Below, one piece after another: positions 10,801-18,819 of a stretch of 50,482 bases of DNA. The position numbers and the translations under genes are program-made. This DNA comes from Shewanella cutis (GTDB taxonomy: Bacteria; Pseudomonadota; Gammaproteobacteria; Enterobacterales; Shewanellaceae). Where the stretch lies: contig NZ_JACSDI010000025.1 of NCBI RefSeq assembly GCF_022410515.1, positions 1-50,482 on the forward strand. The letters run 5' to 3'. How positions within the stretch are numbered: position 1 is the first letter of the stretch; the number at the start of each line of letters is the position of its first letter. The notes under the pieces were generated by a model. The model searched no databases, was not told the origin of the DNA, and worked only from the letters and a program-made list of their open reading frames with translations.

Positions 10801-12724
10801 GGCTAGGGCCACGGGAGGAAAAGTCTGCTAACACATCGGCTTCACGCTCTGTGGTGATAATCTTGCCAGCAATAATCGTGGCCTTAGGCTCGGTTGTAGC
10901 TGCAACCCATTTGGTCAATGTATTACCTGATGCCGCATCAATATGCATTCCAGGGATAGGGAAAGGGTTTAAACTTAGGCTGTTCGCGCCAGTTCCATCA
11001 TCAAACGAAACGGCGTTATACAGGATAATCCCGCCCGCGCCACCTGCAGCAACGTTAATGCCTTTCTGTACTCGGCCATTTTCTCCGCGCTTACAGATGA
11101 CAATATCGTCACTATCAAAAGTGCCAGCAGGGAAAGGTTGCAAACAGAGTGGATCGTTATGGGCGGCAGCATCAACTAAATTGCCAGTAATATCACCCGT
11201 TACCGCATAACCAGTGATATCAGCAGGGGCATCAGCACCGACAAAATTGGTAATTTTACCTTCAACAGGTTCAATTTGGCGTCCATGGGTACTGGCGGCA
11301 ACGGATGTTAACCAAGGTGATACATGGTCGATATAACCTGGGCCATAACGTCCCCAGTTACCCGCCGAGGCAGCAACAGAGATCCCTGATTCACGCGCAG
11401 CTAAAAACGCCATTTCAACGGCATCGTACCAAGGCAGATTTTCAAGCCCACCAATGGAGAAGTTAATCACATCAACGCCGTCGATAATGGCATCTTCAAT
11501 AGCAGCTACCAATGCATCGCCAGGACAACCACCGTAGGTTTCGCCATATGACCCGCCACCGGGATAGCACACTTGATAGGCAATAATGTTGGCTCTTGGG
11601 GCAACGCCTGAAATTTCAGGGAAGACTAAAGAAGTATCAAAACCATCTGATTTTTCATCAGTTCCATTGAGTTTAAAGGGTACATTGTAGAGCACGTTAC
11701 CCGCAACGGTACTGGCAGTGTGTGAACCATGGCCGTTGTAATCTTCACCGTTTGGAGGGCGTTTATAATCCACTTCCCATGGCGGCAGATCGGGTTGGAA
11801 AATCGGATCTTTATAGGTATCGGTAATGATATCGTAAGAACGAACACCGATAAGCTTACTGTTACACATCAAAGGATATTCTTGGCAGTCGCCCAGATAT
11901 TTTCCTTCGCCTAATGGGTTTACGTGCTTATAACCGTCTGCCGAGACTGCGGCAAAAGAGGGGTGATCTGAGTTAATCCCAGTATCGATAATACCGGCAA
12001 TGATGCCCTCACCGCGCATAGCAACGCCATCGGGAGTGCTCGAGCCCTGCCAAATCATATCAGCGCCAATGTGCTTAGGGCCAACATCGGTGAATAATTG
12101 GTATTCCTTCGCCCGAGTCACCACTTTAACATTGGGCAACTTAGCCACTTCAGCGGCTTGTTCTTGGGTTAACACCATGGTCATGCCGTTTAGTGCCACA
12201 TTAAAGCGACGTTTTATTTCAGCATCTGGCGCAACACGCTTGATTTGGCTAGCCGTTTCATCCTGAGATCGCGTTAAAAAAGCTTGGTAGTTTTTAACTG
12301 TTTTGCTCTTTAAATCGATAGTCCCAAAACGCTCATTGGAACCCATTGCAGGCTGATTGCTACGGGGTGACGTTGCGGCAAACTCAGGTCTATCACCCTG
12401 ATAAAGTGAAACCGGGGCATCCATTAATTGAATAATATAGGTATGAGTTCCATCAATATCCTTTTCCCATGTAAATGGCGCCTTATGGCTACTCCCATTT
12501 ACAGCGCGATGGACGTTCATACCAATTTGGCCAGGTCTGTCAGCGCGATTCAGCGCCGGATGAGTAGGTTTATTTTTATTGGCTAATATTTGTTCTGGTG
12601 CCAGCTTGATACCAATGAGTTTCTGCTCAGCTTGGTTCCTATCTAAAGGATTGGCAACTAATGTCCCTATTCCGGTCGCGTATAGCGCCGCAAAGGTCAT
12701 TATGCTGATCTTCTTCAATTTCAT
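7817..12724 (-). CDS. Large S8 subtilisin-like protease with PA domain and GlyGly-CTERM tail
   Basis: A 1635-residue exported serine protease. A signal peptide is followed by an I9-type propeptide (about 93-210). The S8 catalytic residues are Asp247 (IIDTGI), His332 (NGHGSHTAS) and Ser685 (SGTSMSGPHVAG). A PA domain is inserted at about 500-620. Behind the catalytic domain lie Fn3-like and beta-sandwich regions. A Pro-Thr-Pro repeat linker (about 1590-1605) leads to SGGSLGWLAVLMLG, a hydrophobic segment and a basic end. This tail is the GlyGly-CTERM sorting signal, which rhombosortase is known to cleave before type II secretion to the cell surface. A terminator follows. A LysR gene is divergent upstream and may control it. 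Confidence 0.92.
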   Translation of the reverse strand: MKLKKISIMTFAALYATGIGTLVANPLDRNQAEQKLIGIKLAPEQILANKNKPTHPALNRADRPGQIGMNVHRAVNGSSHKAPFTWEKDIDGTHTYIIQLMDAPVSLYQGDRPEFAATSPRSNQPAMGSNERFGTIDLKSKTVKNYQAFLTRSQDETASQIKRVAPDAEIKRRFNVALNGMTMVLTQEQAAEVAKLPNVKVVTRAKEYQLFTDVGPKHIGADMIWQGSSTPDGVAMRGEGIIAGIIDTGINSDHPSFAAVSADGYKHVNPLGEGKYLGDCQEYPLMCNSKLIGVRSYDIITDTYKDPIFQPDLPPWEVDYKRPPNGEDYNGHGSHTASTVAGNVLYNVPFKLNGTDEKSDGFDTSLVFPEISGVAPRANIIAYQVCYPGGGSYGETYGGCPGDALVAAIEDAIIDGVDVINFSIGGLENLPWYDAVEMAFLAARESGISVAASAGNWGRYGPGYIDHVSPWLTSVAASTHGRQIEPVEGKITNFVGADAPADITGYAVTGDITGNLVDAAAHNDPLCLQPFPAGTFDSDDIVICKRGENGRVQKGINVAAGGAGGIILYNAVSFDDGTGANSLSLNPFPIPGMHIDAASGNTLTKWVAATTEPKATIIAGKIITTEREADVLADFSSRGPSHTNPNVMVPNVSAPGVDVFAAYSDEMPFNLYPSPSDYVAISGTSMSGPHVAGALALLTQAHPQWTPAMIQSALMTTAVLGKAPTYENPPKLVDATFYDMGSGVINVARAVKAGLVMDENGDNYRAANPMEGGDVTALNVPYLVNAECKSSCTWMRTFTATTDGEWNVSATEITTEGAPFLELSVYPQTIKLKAGEQQSIMVTAKILDVTSVNANSSSNEVFGKIDLKPTDASLPAQYLPVMARFTGSSLPEIVSGKIHRDTGTMLTPELMTKEISELNVKVSGLTAGKVTEHKLSAAYVKFRDPETLANSPGVALQFFDVPEGTRRIVWEEVSADKSASTSLDIGMDLNNNGKVEWYDEAICYSYTDVTDYCAINDPTPGRYWVMLGNFKRPWGDEIDTKDNIKASLAIISDTDTKQLNVTGPASTNGIDPYQLQMNWSATGSKAGDRLYGLVEVGNGAQNVGSIGKMAVHLVHEGDDVSITTSQQQAKEGDVVEVKMVMAPNLLGLERDVNIALTLPEGLQLLPDTLKANSNNQDLKAGLTVAAQQITLKAMQQASNAQKRQYTFTTSETDESCRIPIGSNPYYLDLFTEAGIQSETAIAGRVNETVTVPLSAFGIDRIPLYNNPEEYSHKDTLSISPGGFIQLDQLPLFWAAHYPMEEQYFPDTVIAPLWRGDGMTIPEYNMDSESFDGVSLAVTNDRRYLIVEWDNMRQEFAFGINHDPDYDARYSFELLASTQLNFTPGEHEFIFAYDKLTGNKAHLGSIGLHGYHGPRGTFGPAYGYIGDGFAFNDLDKKIAEGLVVCANYTGPEATAIEVSFSARVGAKAVGQDLQIIAKSDYTGSNSVTSSGSLKIPSNLTIGALGNMSVAENTSISFEVLVQDKENTANGIQVTGAHITSVVNGNKVTITPEKDWHGTTTVTVKAFDKVYQNDMVQTSFNLVVNSDGVEPTPPTPPTPPTPPVEETKDSSGGSLGWLAVLMLGLMAVSRQKWNVNK

Positions 12725-13007
12725 TACTCATTCCTTTTGTTAGAGTTATGTTGCAAATTTGTTGTTTGCGGAATGAATAGTTACCGTCAGCAATACTTTA
12801 AGGCCAATGCTTTTTGCGTATCGCTCCATGATAAAAAGCTATACACCCTAGCCACGTAAAAATTAATAAAACAAAACATAACCTTACAAATCGATATTTA
12901 CCTCTCCCCTTAAGATCGCGATACAAATTGTCACTAAAGCCTGCTTGTCGATACTTAACCACAAGTGTATGTTGCAACTATGTTGTGATTATTTAGCAAA
13001 TTAACTT

Positions 13008-13898
13008 GTGATTGAGTTTAAGCATCTTAAAAACTTCCAAATTTTAGCCAAAGAACGCAATTTCCAAAAAGCAGCCCAAAAATTAAATCTTGCTCAACCT
13101 TCATTAAGCCGAAGTATTCAACGCCTCGAGCACCTACTCGGCACCGAACTGTTGCTTAGGGGAAGCCAATCAACCTCTTTAACTCCCGCAGGAGAATTGG
13201 TTCTTAGTCATAGTCAGCATATTTTGCAAAATGTCGAAACCCTTCGAAAAGAATTGCAATATATGCAGGGAAAAAGCAGCGGTTATTTATCCATCGGCGC
13301 AAGCCCAGTGCCAGCCAATACGATTCTTGGCCCCATTCTTGGACGTTTTTTTGAGCAATATCCAGATATTCATATCGATCTAGAGGTTGGCACCTGGCAG
13401 CAACAACTTGAAAAACTGCTGAGGGGAGAACTCACTCTGCTAATTACAGATGTTGAAGGTGAAATTATTGGCCACGAAAGCGCAATACAATCCTTTAATT
13501 TACCTTCTTTTGAAGCGGTGTTTTGTACCAGAGTAGGACATCCGTTGACGTATTTAGATCACTTAACGCTAGAGGATATTAGAAACTACCCACTCGCCAT
13601 ACCCAAAAACTTACCTTATGGCGTTAGCGAACAATTTGGCGATCTGTTTAATAAATATCGAACAGACTTTTCGGGATTATTACATTACGATTCATTCCCT
13701 CCTATAAAAGGCGCCCTATTACATTCTCAAATTGTCGCATTAACACCACAAATCACTTTATTTGATGATGACATTAAAAATGCGGTACGCGTTATAACGC
13801 CACTTGATATGCCTAAACTAAACGTATTTTTTAGTGTTGTAATGCTTAAAAAGCAAATCAGTATTCCAGCAAAACGCCTGTTAAGTTTGTTACTTTAA
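13008..13898 (+). CDS. LysR-family transcriptional regulator
   Basis: An N-terminal winged helix-turn-helix (residues 1-60, FQKAAQKLNLAQPSLSRSIQRLEHLLG) is followed by a periplasmic-binding-like effector domain from about residue 90 to the end. The length of 296 residues is normal. The start is a GTG with no clear Shine-Dalgarno sequence; no better start codon lies nearby, and the helix-turn-helix begins almost at once, so little can be missing. It is divergent from the giant subtilase with 283 bases between them, a common arrangement for a LysR regulator and its target, so it may regulate the protease (inference). The effector is unknown. Confidence 0.88.
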   Translation: MIEFKHLKNFQILAKERNFQKAAQKLNLAQPSLSRSIQRLEHLLGTELLLRGSQSTSLTPAGELVLSHSQHILQNVETLRKELQYMQGKSSGYLSIGASPVPANTILGPILGRFFEQYPDIHIDLEVGTWQQQLEKLLRGELTLLITDVEGEIIGHESAIQSFNLPSFEAVFCTRVGHPLTYLDHLTLEDIRNYPLAIPKNLPYGVSEQFGDLFNKYRTDFSGLLHYDSFPPIKGALLHSQIVALTPQITLFDDDIKNAVRVITPLDMPKLNVFFSVVMLKKQISIPAKRLLSLLL

Positions 13899-14127
13899 GT
13901 AGCAGTTGTATTTACCACGGAAGATACCACGTCATTTACATTAAAAAGAGAGTTAAATTCAATATAAAACTCGATTAAGTAACCATTTTTAGCCTTTCAT
14001 TCCGCCATACATCGTTTATTCACTTTGGCCTTTCTCATGCCTGCCTGATTGCAATCGTATTCAGACTTTTAAGTAGGATTAAATACGCTAAGCTGCCCTT
14101 AATCACCATCACACAACAAAACCCAAT

Positions 14128-15054
14128 ATGATGAGATTACTCAGCATTTTATTTATACTGCTAAGCTCAAGTTTCAATGTATACGCGCAATTACCGCAAG
14201 TAAGCGCAGGCAGCATTGAGCGACTCACCAGTTTCCCTTCGGCCTTTGTCCCGCCTCGAAATATCGATATTTGGTTACCCGCGGGTTACGATAAACAGCA
14301 ACGTTATGCAGTGCTATATATGCATGATGGTCAAATGCTATTTGATGCGACAACAAGTTGGAACAAACAGGAGTGGCAAATTGATGAGGTGGCATCGAGA
14401 CTCATCAAAGCAGGAAAAACTCAACCTTTTATCGTGGTTGGAATCGATAACGCAGGCGAAAATCGCCATAGCGAATACTTTCCACAGCAACCCTTTGAAA
14501 ATCTGTCCCAAGCACAACAAACTGCACTTTATCAATTACAACGCACTAAAAACCAAGCGCTATTTAGCCAGCAAGTATATTCAGATCGCTATCTTAAATT
14601 TCTAGTGACAGAACTTAAGCCCTATATCGATAGCCATTACTCTGTTTATACAGATGCTGCCCATACCTTTGTCATGGGATCGAGTATGGGCGGATTAATT
14701 TCACTGTATGCGATCAGCGAATATCCTCATATTTTCGGTGGTGCGGCTTGCCTATCAACTCACTGGCCAGGTACGTTTGAGCAGCAAAACAACCCTATTC
14801 CGCCTGCATTTTTTAACTATATGCAGCAAAAACTCCCCGATCCTTCGACACATAAACTCTACTTTGACCATGGAACGGCCACTTTAGATGCCTGGTATCC
14901 ACAATTACAAGCTCAAGCAGATAAGATCATTAAGGCGAAAGGCTATACAAGTCAGAATTGGCAAAGCTTAACATTCGAAGGTGCCGAGCATAGTGAACAC
15001 GCTTGGGCGGCGAGGCTAGATATCCCACTTATCTTTTTGCTCGCTTTAAAATAG
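14128..15054 (+). CDS. Secreted alpha/beta hydrolase, esterase-D/enterochelin-esterase type
   Basis: A 308-residue hydrolase of the putative-esterase family (Pfam PF00756 type). A short signal peptide ends at VYAQ. The body shows IDIWLPAGYD, VLYMHDGQMLFD, the nucleophile elbow MGSSMGGL with Ser186, and a late His in AEHSEHAW, consistent with a Ser-Asp-His triad. Two adjacent ATG codons occur at the start; the upstream region has only a weak ribosome-binding site. Relatives hydrolyse simple esters or siderophore ester bonds, but nothing here identifies the substrate. It is a single gene with a hairpin after it, and the group II intron begins about 60 bases beyond the stop. Confidence 0.8.
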   Translation: MMRLLSILFILLSSSFNVYAQLPQVSAGSIERLTSFPSAFVPPRNIDIWLPAGYDKQQRYAVLYMHDGQMLFDATTSWNKQEWQIDEVASRLIKAGKTQPFIVVGIDNAGENRHSEYFPQQPFENLSQAQQTALYQLQRTKNQALFSQQVYSDRYLKFLVTELKPYIDSHYSVYTDAAHTFVMGSSMGGLISLYAISEYPHIFGGAACLSTHWPGTFEQQNNPIPPAFFNYMQQKLPDPSTHKLYFDHGTATLDAWYPQLQAQADKIIKAKGYTSQNWQSLTFEGAEHSEHAWAARLDIPLIFLLALK

Positions 15055-15058
15055 CAAT

Positions 15059-15082
15059 GCCCTCTTCAATTATTAAGAGGGC
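15059..15082 (+). terminator. Hairpin after the esterase gene (weak terminator)
   Basis: GCCCTCTT pairs with AAGAGGGC across eight bases. There is no T-run behind it, so termination efficiency is doubtful. Confidence 0.5.
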
Positions 15083-15152
15083 TAATCGCCAGCCTTCAGG
15101 GGGGCGCTTTGGTCGGATAGGCGGCACCTGTTACCAAGAGCCGCCCTCCTAA

Positions 15153-15186
15153 GAACCGTACGTGCAACTTTCACTGCATACGGCTC
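15153..15186 (-). ncRNA. Group II intron domain V
   Basis: The 34-nt catalytic hairpin reads GAGCCGTATGC on one arm and GTACGGTTC on the other, with a GTGAAAGTTGC middle, the standard bacterial domain V form. It directly follows the maturase gene, as expected. Confidence 0.92.
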
Positions 15187-15222
15187 AAGCCTCCACTAAG
15201 GCGTATTACGTTACCCAGCAAT

Positions 15223-16695
15223 CTACATGGCAGTTAAAACAGGCTCAAACCATGAGTAACGACTTTCCTTTTTCAACCTCCTTTTCGCCAAGTAATCTTG
15301 GTATTGAGGATCGAATGGTGTCGCTTCGCTCCTGATTTTCACATGTCTTTTGATAGGCGTTTTAGCTATTTGAACCAAGTTGTAGTGGCAATCCATGTTG
15401 GCAATTTTCTGCCATCCATGAAACTGCCAACCACCAGTCCTGTTCATAAAGTATTTTCGCCTGACCCAGTCTTTTGATTTTGTCGGATGACGCCTGACTG
15501 ACCATCGCCACAGCAACCAGAATATCTGGTGACTCAGATAACAAAAAGTACGCTTTGCCACGCAATGGCGATAATAATTCGCCCAGCCTTGCAGTTTGGG
15601 ATTTAATAACTTTATAAGGTCATTAACTGGCAAAGTTGCATGCTGCTTAATGAGTTTGCGCAGATTGCCCACGAATGAAAGGACGTTGTCCTTGCTTGGT
15701 TTGATGAGCAGTTTTCCTTTATATTTCCTGAGATTAAAACCAAGGAAATGGAAACCATCATCAATGTGAGTGATCTGCGTTTTCTCTTCAGAAAGTGTCA
15801 ATCCTCTTTCTTCCAAAAATTCAATAAGCCGTGGCTTTATTTCCTTAACGAGTACATCTTTCGATGTCGCAGTTATCACGAAGTCATCGGCATAACCAAT
15901 GAAGTTGACTCTATCGCCTGTTTTGCTTGCGGATTCCTTAACAAGCTTTTCTAGGCCTGCAAGAGTAACCAGCATAAGCGTTGGAGATATGACTCCACCT
16001 TGTGGCGTACCTTCAGCTGTGCGGTAGAACACGCCCTTATCGATATAACCTGAGTTCAACCACTGCTTGAGCATTCGTTTATCTATCTGAATGTTTTGAA
16101 TTAACCATTCATGCCCAATTTTGTCGAAGCACGCTTTAATATCGCCTTCCAAAACCCAGCACCCTGAGTGCTTAAAGCACAAACATTTAAAGCATTGTGC
16201 AATCGCGTCAGCTGTGCTGCGATTAGGACGAAAACCGTAGCTGTTAGGATCTGCAACCGTTTCCGCAATCGGCGCCAAAGCAAGTAAATGTAACGCCTGT
16301 TGCGCCCTATCTACCATGCAGGGTATGCCGAGAGGCCTTAATTTACCGTTCTTTTTGGGGATATAAATGCGTCGAAGTGGTTTAGCTCGATAGCCTTTTC
16401 GACTCAGTTGTTCTACTGCGGTCATTCGGCGAGCATCTGTGTTCCAGATAACACCATCGACACCAGGGGTTTTACTGCCTTTACTTAGATACACGCGCTT
16501 AACCGCAAGCAATTTGGCTGAGCGGGAGTGTGTTAGAATCCACTGTAACGCTTTGGCTTTACTGTGTTTTCCCTCTTTGACTGCTTTTGCAATGCGCATT
16601 TGAAGCTTTAAAACGTGCGCCTCAACGGACTTCCAATCTATGGATTGCCACTGGGTGCGGTTAGGAGAGGCACTAACTCCTAATGGAGTTATCAT
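15223..16695 (-). CDS. ltrA: Group II intron reverse transcriptase/maturase
   Basis: A 490-residue intron-encoded protein that helps the intron splice and copies it into DNA. The N-terminal RT0 segment is followed by the RT fingers and palm, with SKGSKTPGVDGV, LRPLGIPCMVDRAQQ, SYGFRPNRST, the EGTPQGGVISP loop and the YADD catalytic pair. The maturase (X) domain follows, with LQGWANYYRHC near residue 375. The C-terminus (after about 450) has no paired-cysteine HNH motif, so the endonuclease appears to be missing, as in several bacterial classes that rely on nascent DNA ends. It is located in domain IV of the surrounding intron RNA. Confidence 0.93.
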   Translation of the reverse strand: MITPLGVSASPNRTQWQSIDWKSVEAHVLKLQMRIAKAVKEGKHSKAKALQWILTHSRSAKLLAVKRVYLSKGSKTPGVDGVIWNTDARRMTAVEQLSRKGYRAKPLRRIYIPKKNGKLRPLGIPCMVDRAQQALHLLALAPIAETVADPNSYGFRPNRSTADAIAQCFKCLCFKHSGCWVLEGDIKACFDKIGHEWLIQNIQIDKRMLKQWLNSGYIDKGVFYRTAEGTPQGGVISPTLMLVTLAGLEKLVKESASKTGDRVNFIGYADDFVITATSKDVLVKEIKPRLIEFLEERGLTLSEEKTQITHIDDGFHFLGFNLRKYKGKLLIKPSKDNVLSFVGNLRKLIKQHATLPVNDLIKLLNPKLQGWANYYRHCVAKRTFCYLSHQIFWLLWRWSVRRHPTKSKDWVRRKYFMNRTGGWQFHGWQKIANMDCHYNLVQIAKTPIKRHVKIRSEATPFDPQYQDYLAKRRLKKESRYSWFEPVLTAM

Positions 16696-17278
16696 TTGCG
16701 TTTTCCCTTAATAAAGTTCTTCAAATCATCTTGCAACGGGAGACCAGCTGGAAGTGGGCTCACTTTCGTGCCAGACATAGTCTGTATCTGCATCATTACA
16801 ATGCAGCCTTGGCTTTCTCCAGCCTCCTTTACCTGCATACCCATCGGTAATCTTCGCAGATTACTTTCCCCTGAGGGAGATATACAGGCTTACCCTGTTC
16901 CGTATGTCGCGTAAAATATCAGGTTAGATGCCCACTCTAGTGCGGAGAGTACATCGATCACGAAAGAGCACTGTCCAACCTCTTTCCGACTCTCATTGCC
17001 GTTTTGGCCACAGCGTATTAACCACTTCCGCTGCTTCATCGTATAACGCACCTTACATGGATTCACATACGTTCATCATACTGATCCCCTAGCACTCACC
17101 CAATTTGTGGTTATCAGGAGGACCATCCTCTCACGATTCAGTTCCCGTCCAGCTTGATGCCAGAGCTTCGTTACATTGTCGGATTCGCTGCTTTATTCAG
17201 AATCCTAGGGTCATCTGGTGATACAGATGGTTCACTCTTGTCGTGGTGAACAACGCTTCATACGACCTCAGGTCGCAC

Positions 17279-17650
17279 GGACAAAACCTTGTTAGATTTT
17301 TTACTCTAACTCATTGGGTACTAATTAATATTTCTATGCGGTAACGCCGCTTTAAGCGGTGAGTAATAGTTGGCTAAAATGTGAAGCGAAGCGGAACCGC
17401 GAGAATAAATCTCGAGAATAAATCTAGCCACCCATTTTAAATCAACAACATAATGCACTTTCCGTTTGCCTACAGCTTATAAAAGTTAACATTGTTTAAA
17501 AAAGAGCCATCAAAAGTCGCAGGGGAAGCTTCTGAGGTAAAAATTAGCACTAATTCATTAAAAAATGGTGTATTTCAGACGAGGTATATTGTCCCTTACT
17601 GCTTGGGAGATGTTCTGGAAGGGGGGCTTTTGAAGTGATATAAGTAGCAG
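17279..17650. other. Spacer between intron and transposase gene, repeat-bearing
   Basis: No gene is seen here. The spacer holds a hairpin (CGCCGCTT with AAGCGGTG, around 17345-17361), a perfect tandem 13-mer CGAGAATAAATCT (17400-17412 and 17413-17425), and flanking TGGCTA/TAGCCA words that could close a larger stem (17371-17430). It may be debris of a small mobile element. Confidence 0.5.
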
Positions 17651-18628
17651 TCACTTGCAGTGAAAGTGCTGGCAGCTTGACGCAAAGTGTCGTCGTCGCT
17701 TTTCTAAGTGTTCGCAGTAATCGGTCAGTTCTTGCAATGTTCCCACGGGGCCATGAAATAGCTTGCCAAACTCGGTGGTCAGCTTGAGCCAATTGTCATG
17801 GGAGATATTTAATCTTGTCAGTATCTTGGCGCTACTTCCACTGATGTATCCACGTTTATCACTGCGAATAATTCGGCCTGTATCTTCCACCAATTGAAGG
17901 TAATCCGTTAAAGCAAACACAATGCCATTGGGTTGGTTGTCACATTCGTTACCGATAAAAGGCAGGAGATTGATGGGTTGCTCACCTTTTAATGCCGCCC
18001 GAATACGTAGTTGAATACTGGTATGGTCAGATTGTTCAGGCGTATCAGCGAGTTGTGCTCTAATCGGATTCAAATCAACATAGGTCATACAGGCTAATAC
18101 CGCGGCTTCATCGAGTAGGGCTTGGGATTTGAATCGACCTTCCCAGAAACGACCTGTGCAGTTATCTTCTTGATTTGCTTGTCTTGCAATCGGTTCGTTG
18201 AGGCAGCGCATAAACCAGCTAATGTCACATAAACGACTGCGATAAAGGGCGATTGAGTGCTTTAATCTGTTGACCTCATGGGCTTGAACTAACTCACCTT
18301 TAACGAATTTTTGCGTTAATTCATCGCCTTTAAACAACTTATGCCACTGCTCAAGCACTTCGCGGTCAGTCCAGCGATTTGCCGTCTCGATGTCCATCCG
18401 CAGCACCACATGCAGATGATTCGACATCACCGCAAATGCTGCCACATCAATAGCAAAAACAGCTTCAAGTTCAAACAGTAGCGATTCTACCCAACCACGG
18501 CGATGGTCATAGTTTTTACCCGAATAGGTATCATCACCACATAAAAATGCACGCCGTACCACGCGGCTACAGCAATGGTAATAGGGAGTGTCTTCAAGGC
18601 TTATTTGAGTTCTGCGAGGGCGTGGCAT
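17651..18628 (-). CDS. Y1/HUH transposase (REP-associated or IS200-like family)
   Basis: A single-strand DNA transposase of the Y1_Tnp superfamily. The HUH metal motif is HLH at residues 71-73 (VMSNHLHVVL). The CTGRFWEGRFKSQ and MTYVDLNPIRA segments (about 157-190) are hallmarks of the REP-associated (RAYT-like) branch; Tyr183 is a candidate but I cannot name the nucleophile with certainty. The 325-residue length, with a C-terminal extension, is longer than IS200 TnpA. I place the start at the ATG at 18628, five bases after AAGGAGG; the TTG further upstream would put the ribosome-binding site inside the gene. That site lies in a hairpin, so translation is probably held low. Confidence 0.85.
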   Translation of the reverse strand: MPRPRRTQISLEDTPYYHCCSRVVRRAFLCGDDTYSGKNYDHRRGWVESLLFELEAVFAIDVAAFAVMSNHLHVVLRMDIETANRWTDREVLEQWHKLFKGDELTQKFVKGELVQAHEVNRLKHSIALYRSRLCDISWFMRCLNEPIARQANQEDNCTGRFWEGRFKSQALLDEAAVLACMTYVDLNPIRAQLADTPEQSDHTSIQLRIRAALKGEQPINLLPFIGNECDNQPNGIVFALTDYLQLVEDTGRIIRSDKRGYISGSSAKILTRLNISHDNWLKLTTEFGKLFHGPVGTLQELTDYCEHLEKRRRHFASSCQHFHCK

Positions 18629-18631
18629 ACA

Positions 18632-18673
18632 AACCTCCTTGTTCAATGCTTAACCAAAGCATAGTCGGAGGTT
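18632..18673 (-). promoter_or_regulatory. RBS-sequestering hairpin of the transposase gene
   Basis: On the minus strand AACCTCC (18673-18667) pairs with GGAGGTT (18638-18632), which contains the Shine-Dalgarno sequence of the transposase. An inner stem, ATGCTT/AAGCAT, strengthens it. The fold would hide the ribosome-binding site in transcripts that enter from outside. The same DNA hairpin could also be the end recognised by the transposase. Confidence 0.7.
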
Positions 18674-18694
18674 GACTACTGCGCCATTAAGGCT

Positions 18695-18730
18695 GGGTGT
18701 CCATTATTATATTAGGGTGTCCATTATTAT
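18695..18730. repeat. Tandem GGGTGTCCATTATTAT repeats
   Basis: Two exact 16-base copies occur at 18695-18710 and 18715-18730, both carrying the core GGGTGTCC (TGGACACCC on the other strand). They sit at the upstream end of the transposase unit. Confidence 0.8.
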
Positions 18731-18737
18731 AATTATT

Positions 18738-18766
18738 AATATCTGGGTTCGGTGAGGGCGCGGCAT
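18738..18766 (-). pseudogene. Remnant 5' end of a second HUH transposase gene
   Basis: Reading from the ATG at 18766 gives MPRPHRTQI, nearly the same as the intact gene's MPRPRRTQI, and then the similarity stops. The upstream hairpin and ribosome-binding site are conserved as well (18770-18810). This is therefore a truncated second copy or the product of an abortive duplication. Confidence 0.75.
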
Positions 18767-18769
18767 ACA

Positions 18770-18810
18770 AACCTCCTTGTTTAATGCTTAGTCAAGCATA
18801 GTCGGAGGTT
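18770..18810 (-). repeat. Second copy of the transposase leader hairpin
   Basis: AACCTCC (18770-18776) and GGAGGTT (18804-18810) enclose an ATGCTT/AAGCAT inner stem, as in the copy at 18632-18673. The loops differ while the stems match. Confidence 0.75.
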
Positions 18811-18819
18811 AACCGCAGC

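Larger units (their letters stand above)
15112..17278 (-). mobile_element. Group II intron, complete, about 2.17 kb
   Basis: On the minus strand the element begins with GTGCG at 17278 and ends with CCGAC at 15112, matching the GUGYG...AY rule. The reverse transcriptase lies in domain IV, with domain V at 15153-15186 and a domain VI hairpin (15115-15150) behind it. The exon sequence just before the 5' end (TTGTCC) can pair with GGACAG inside the intron (16971-16976), a good IBS1/EBS1 pair, which supports the 5' boundary. Domains I-III occupy 16700-17278. The insertion point is in the spacer behind the esterase gene, so no protein gene is interrupted. It appears intact and potentially able to splice. 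Confidence 0.85.

Noticed and set aside
15085..15111. Similarity between the 3' exon text CAAAGCGCCCCCC and text near 17612 after the transposase
   Set aside because: Only a short C-run is shared; it is too weak to call a repeat.
17279..17300. GTTAGAT beside the intron as a half of an integron attC
   Set aside because: The seven-base match to GTTRRRY has no partner box at attC distance on the other side of the intron.
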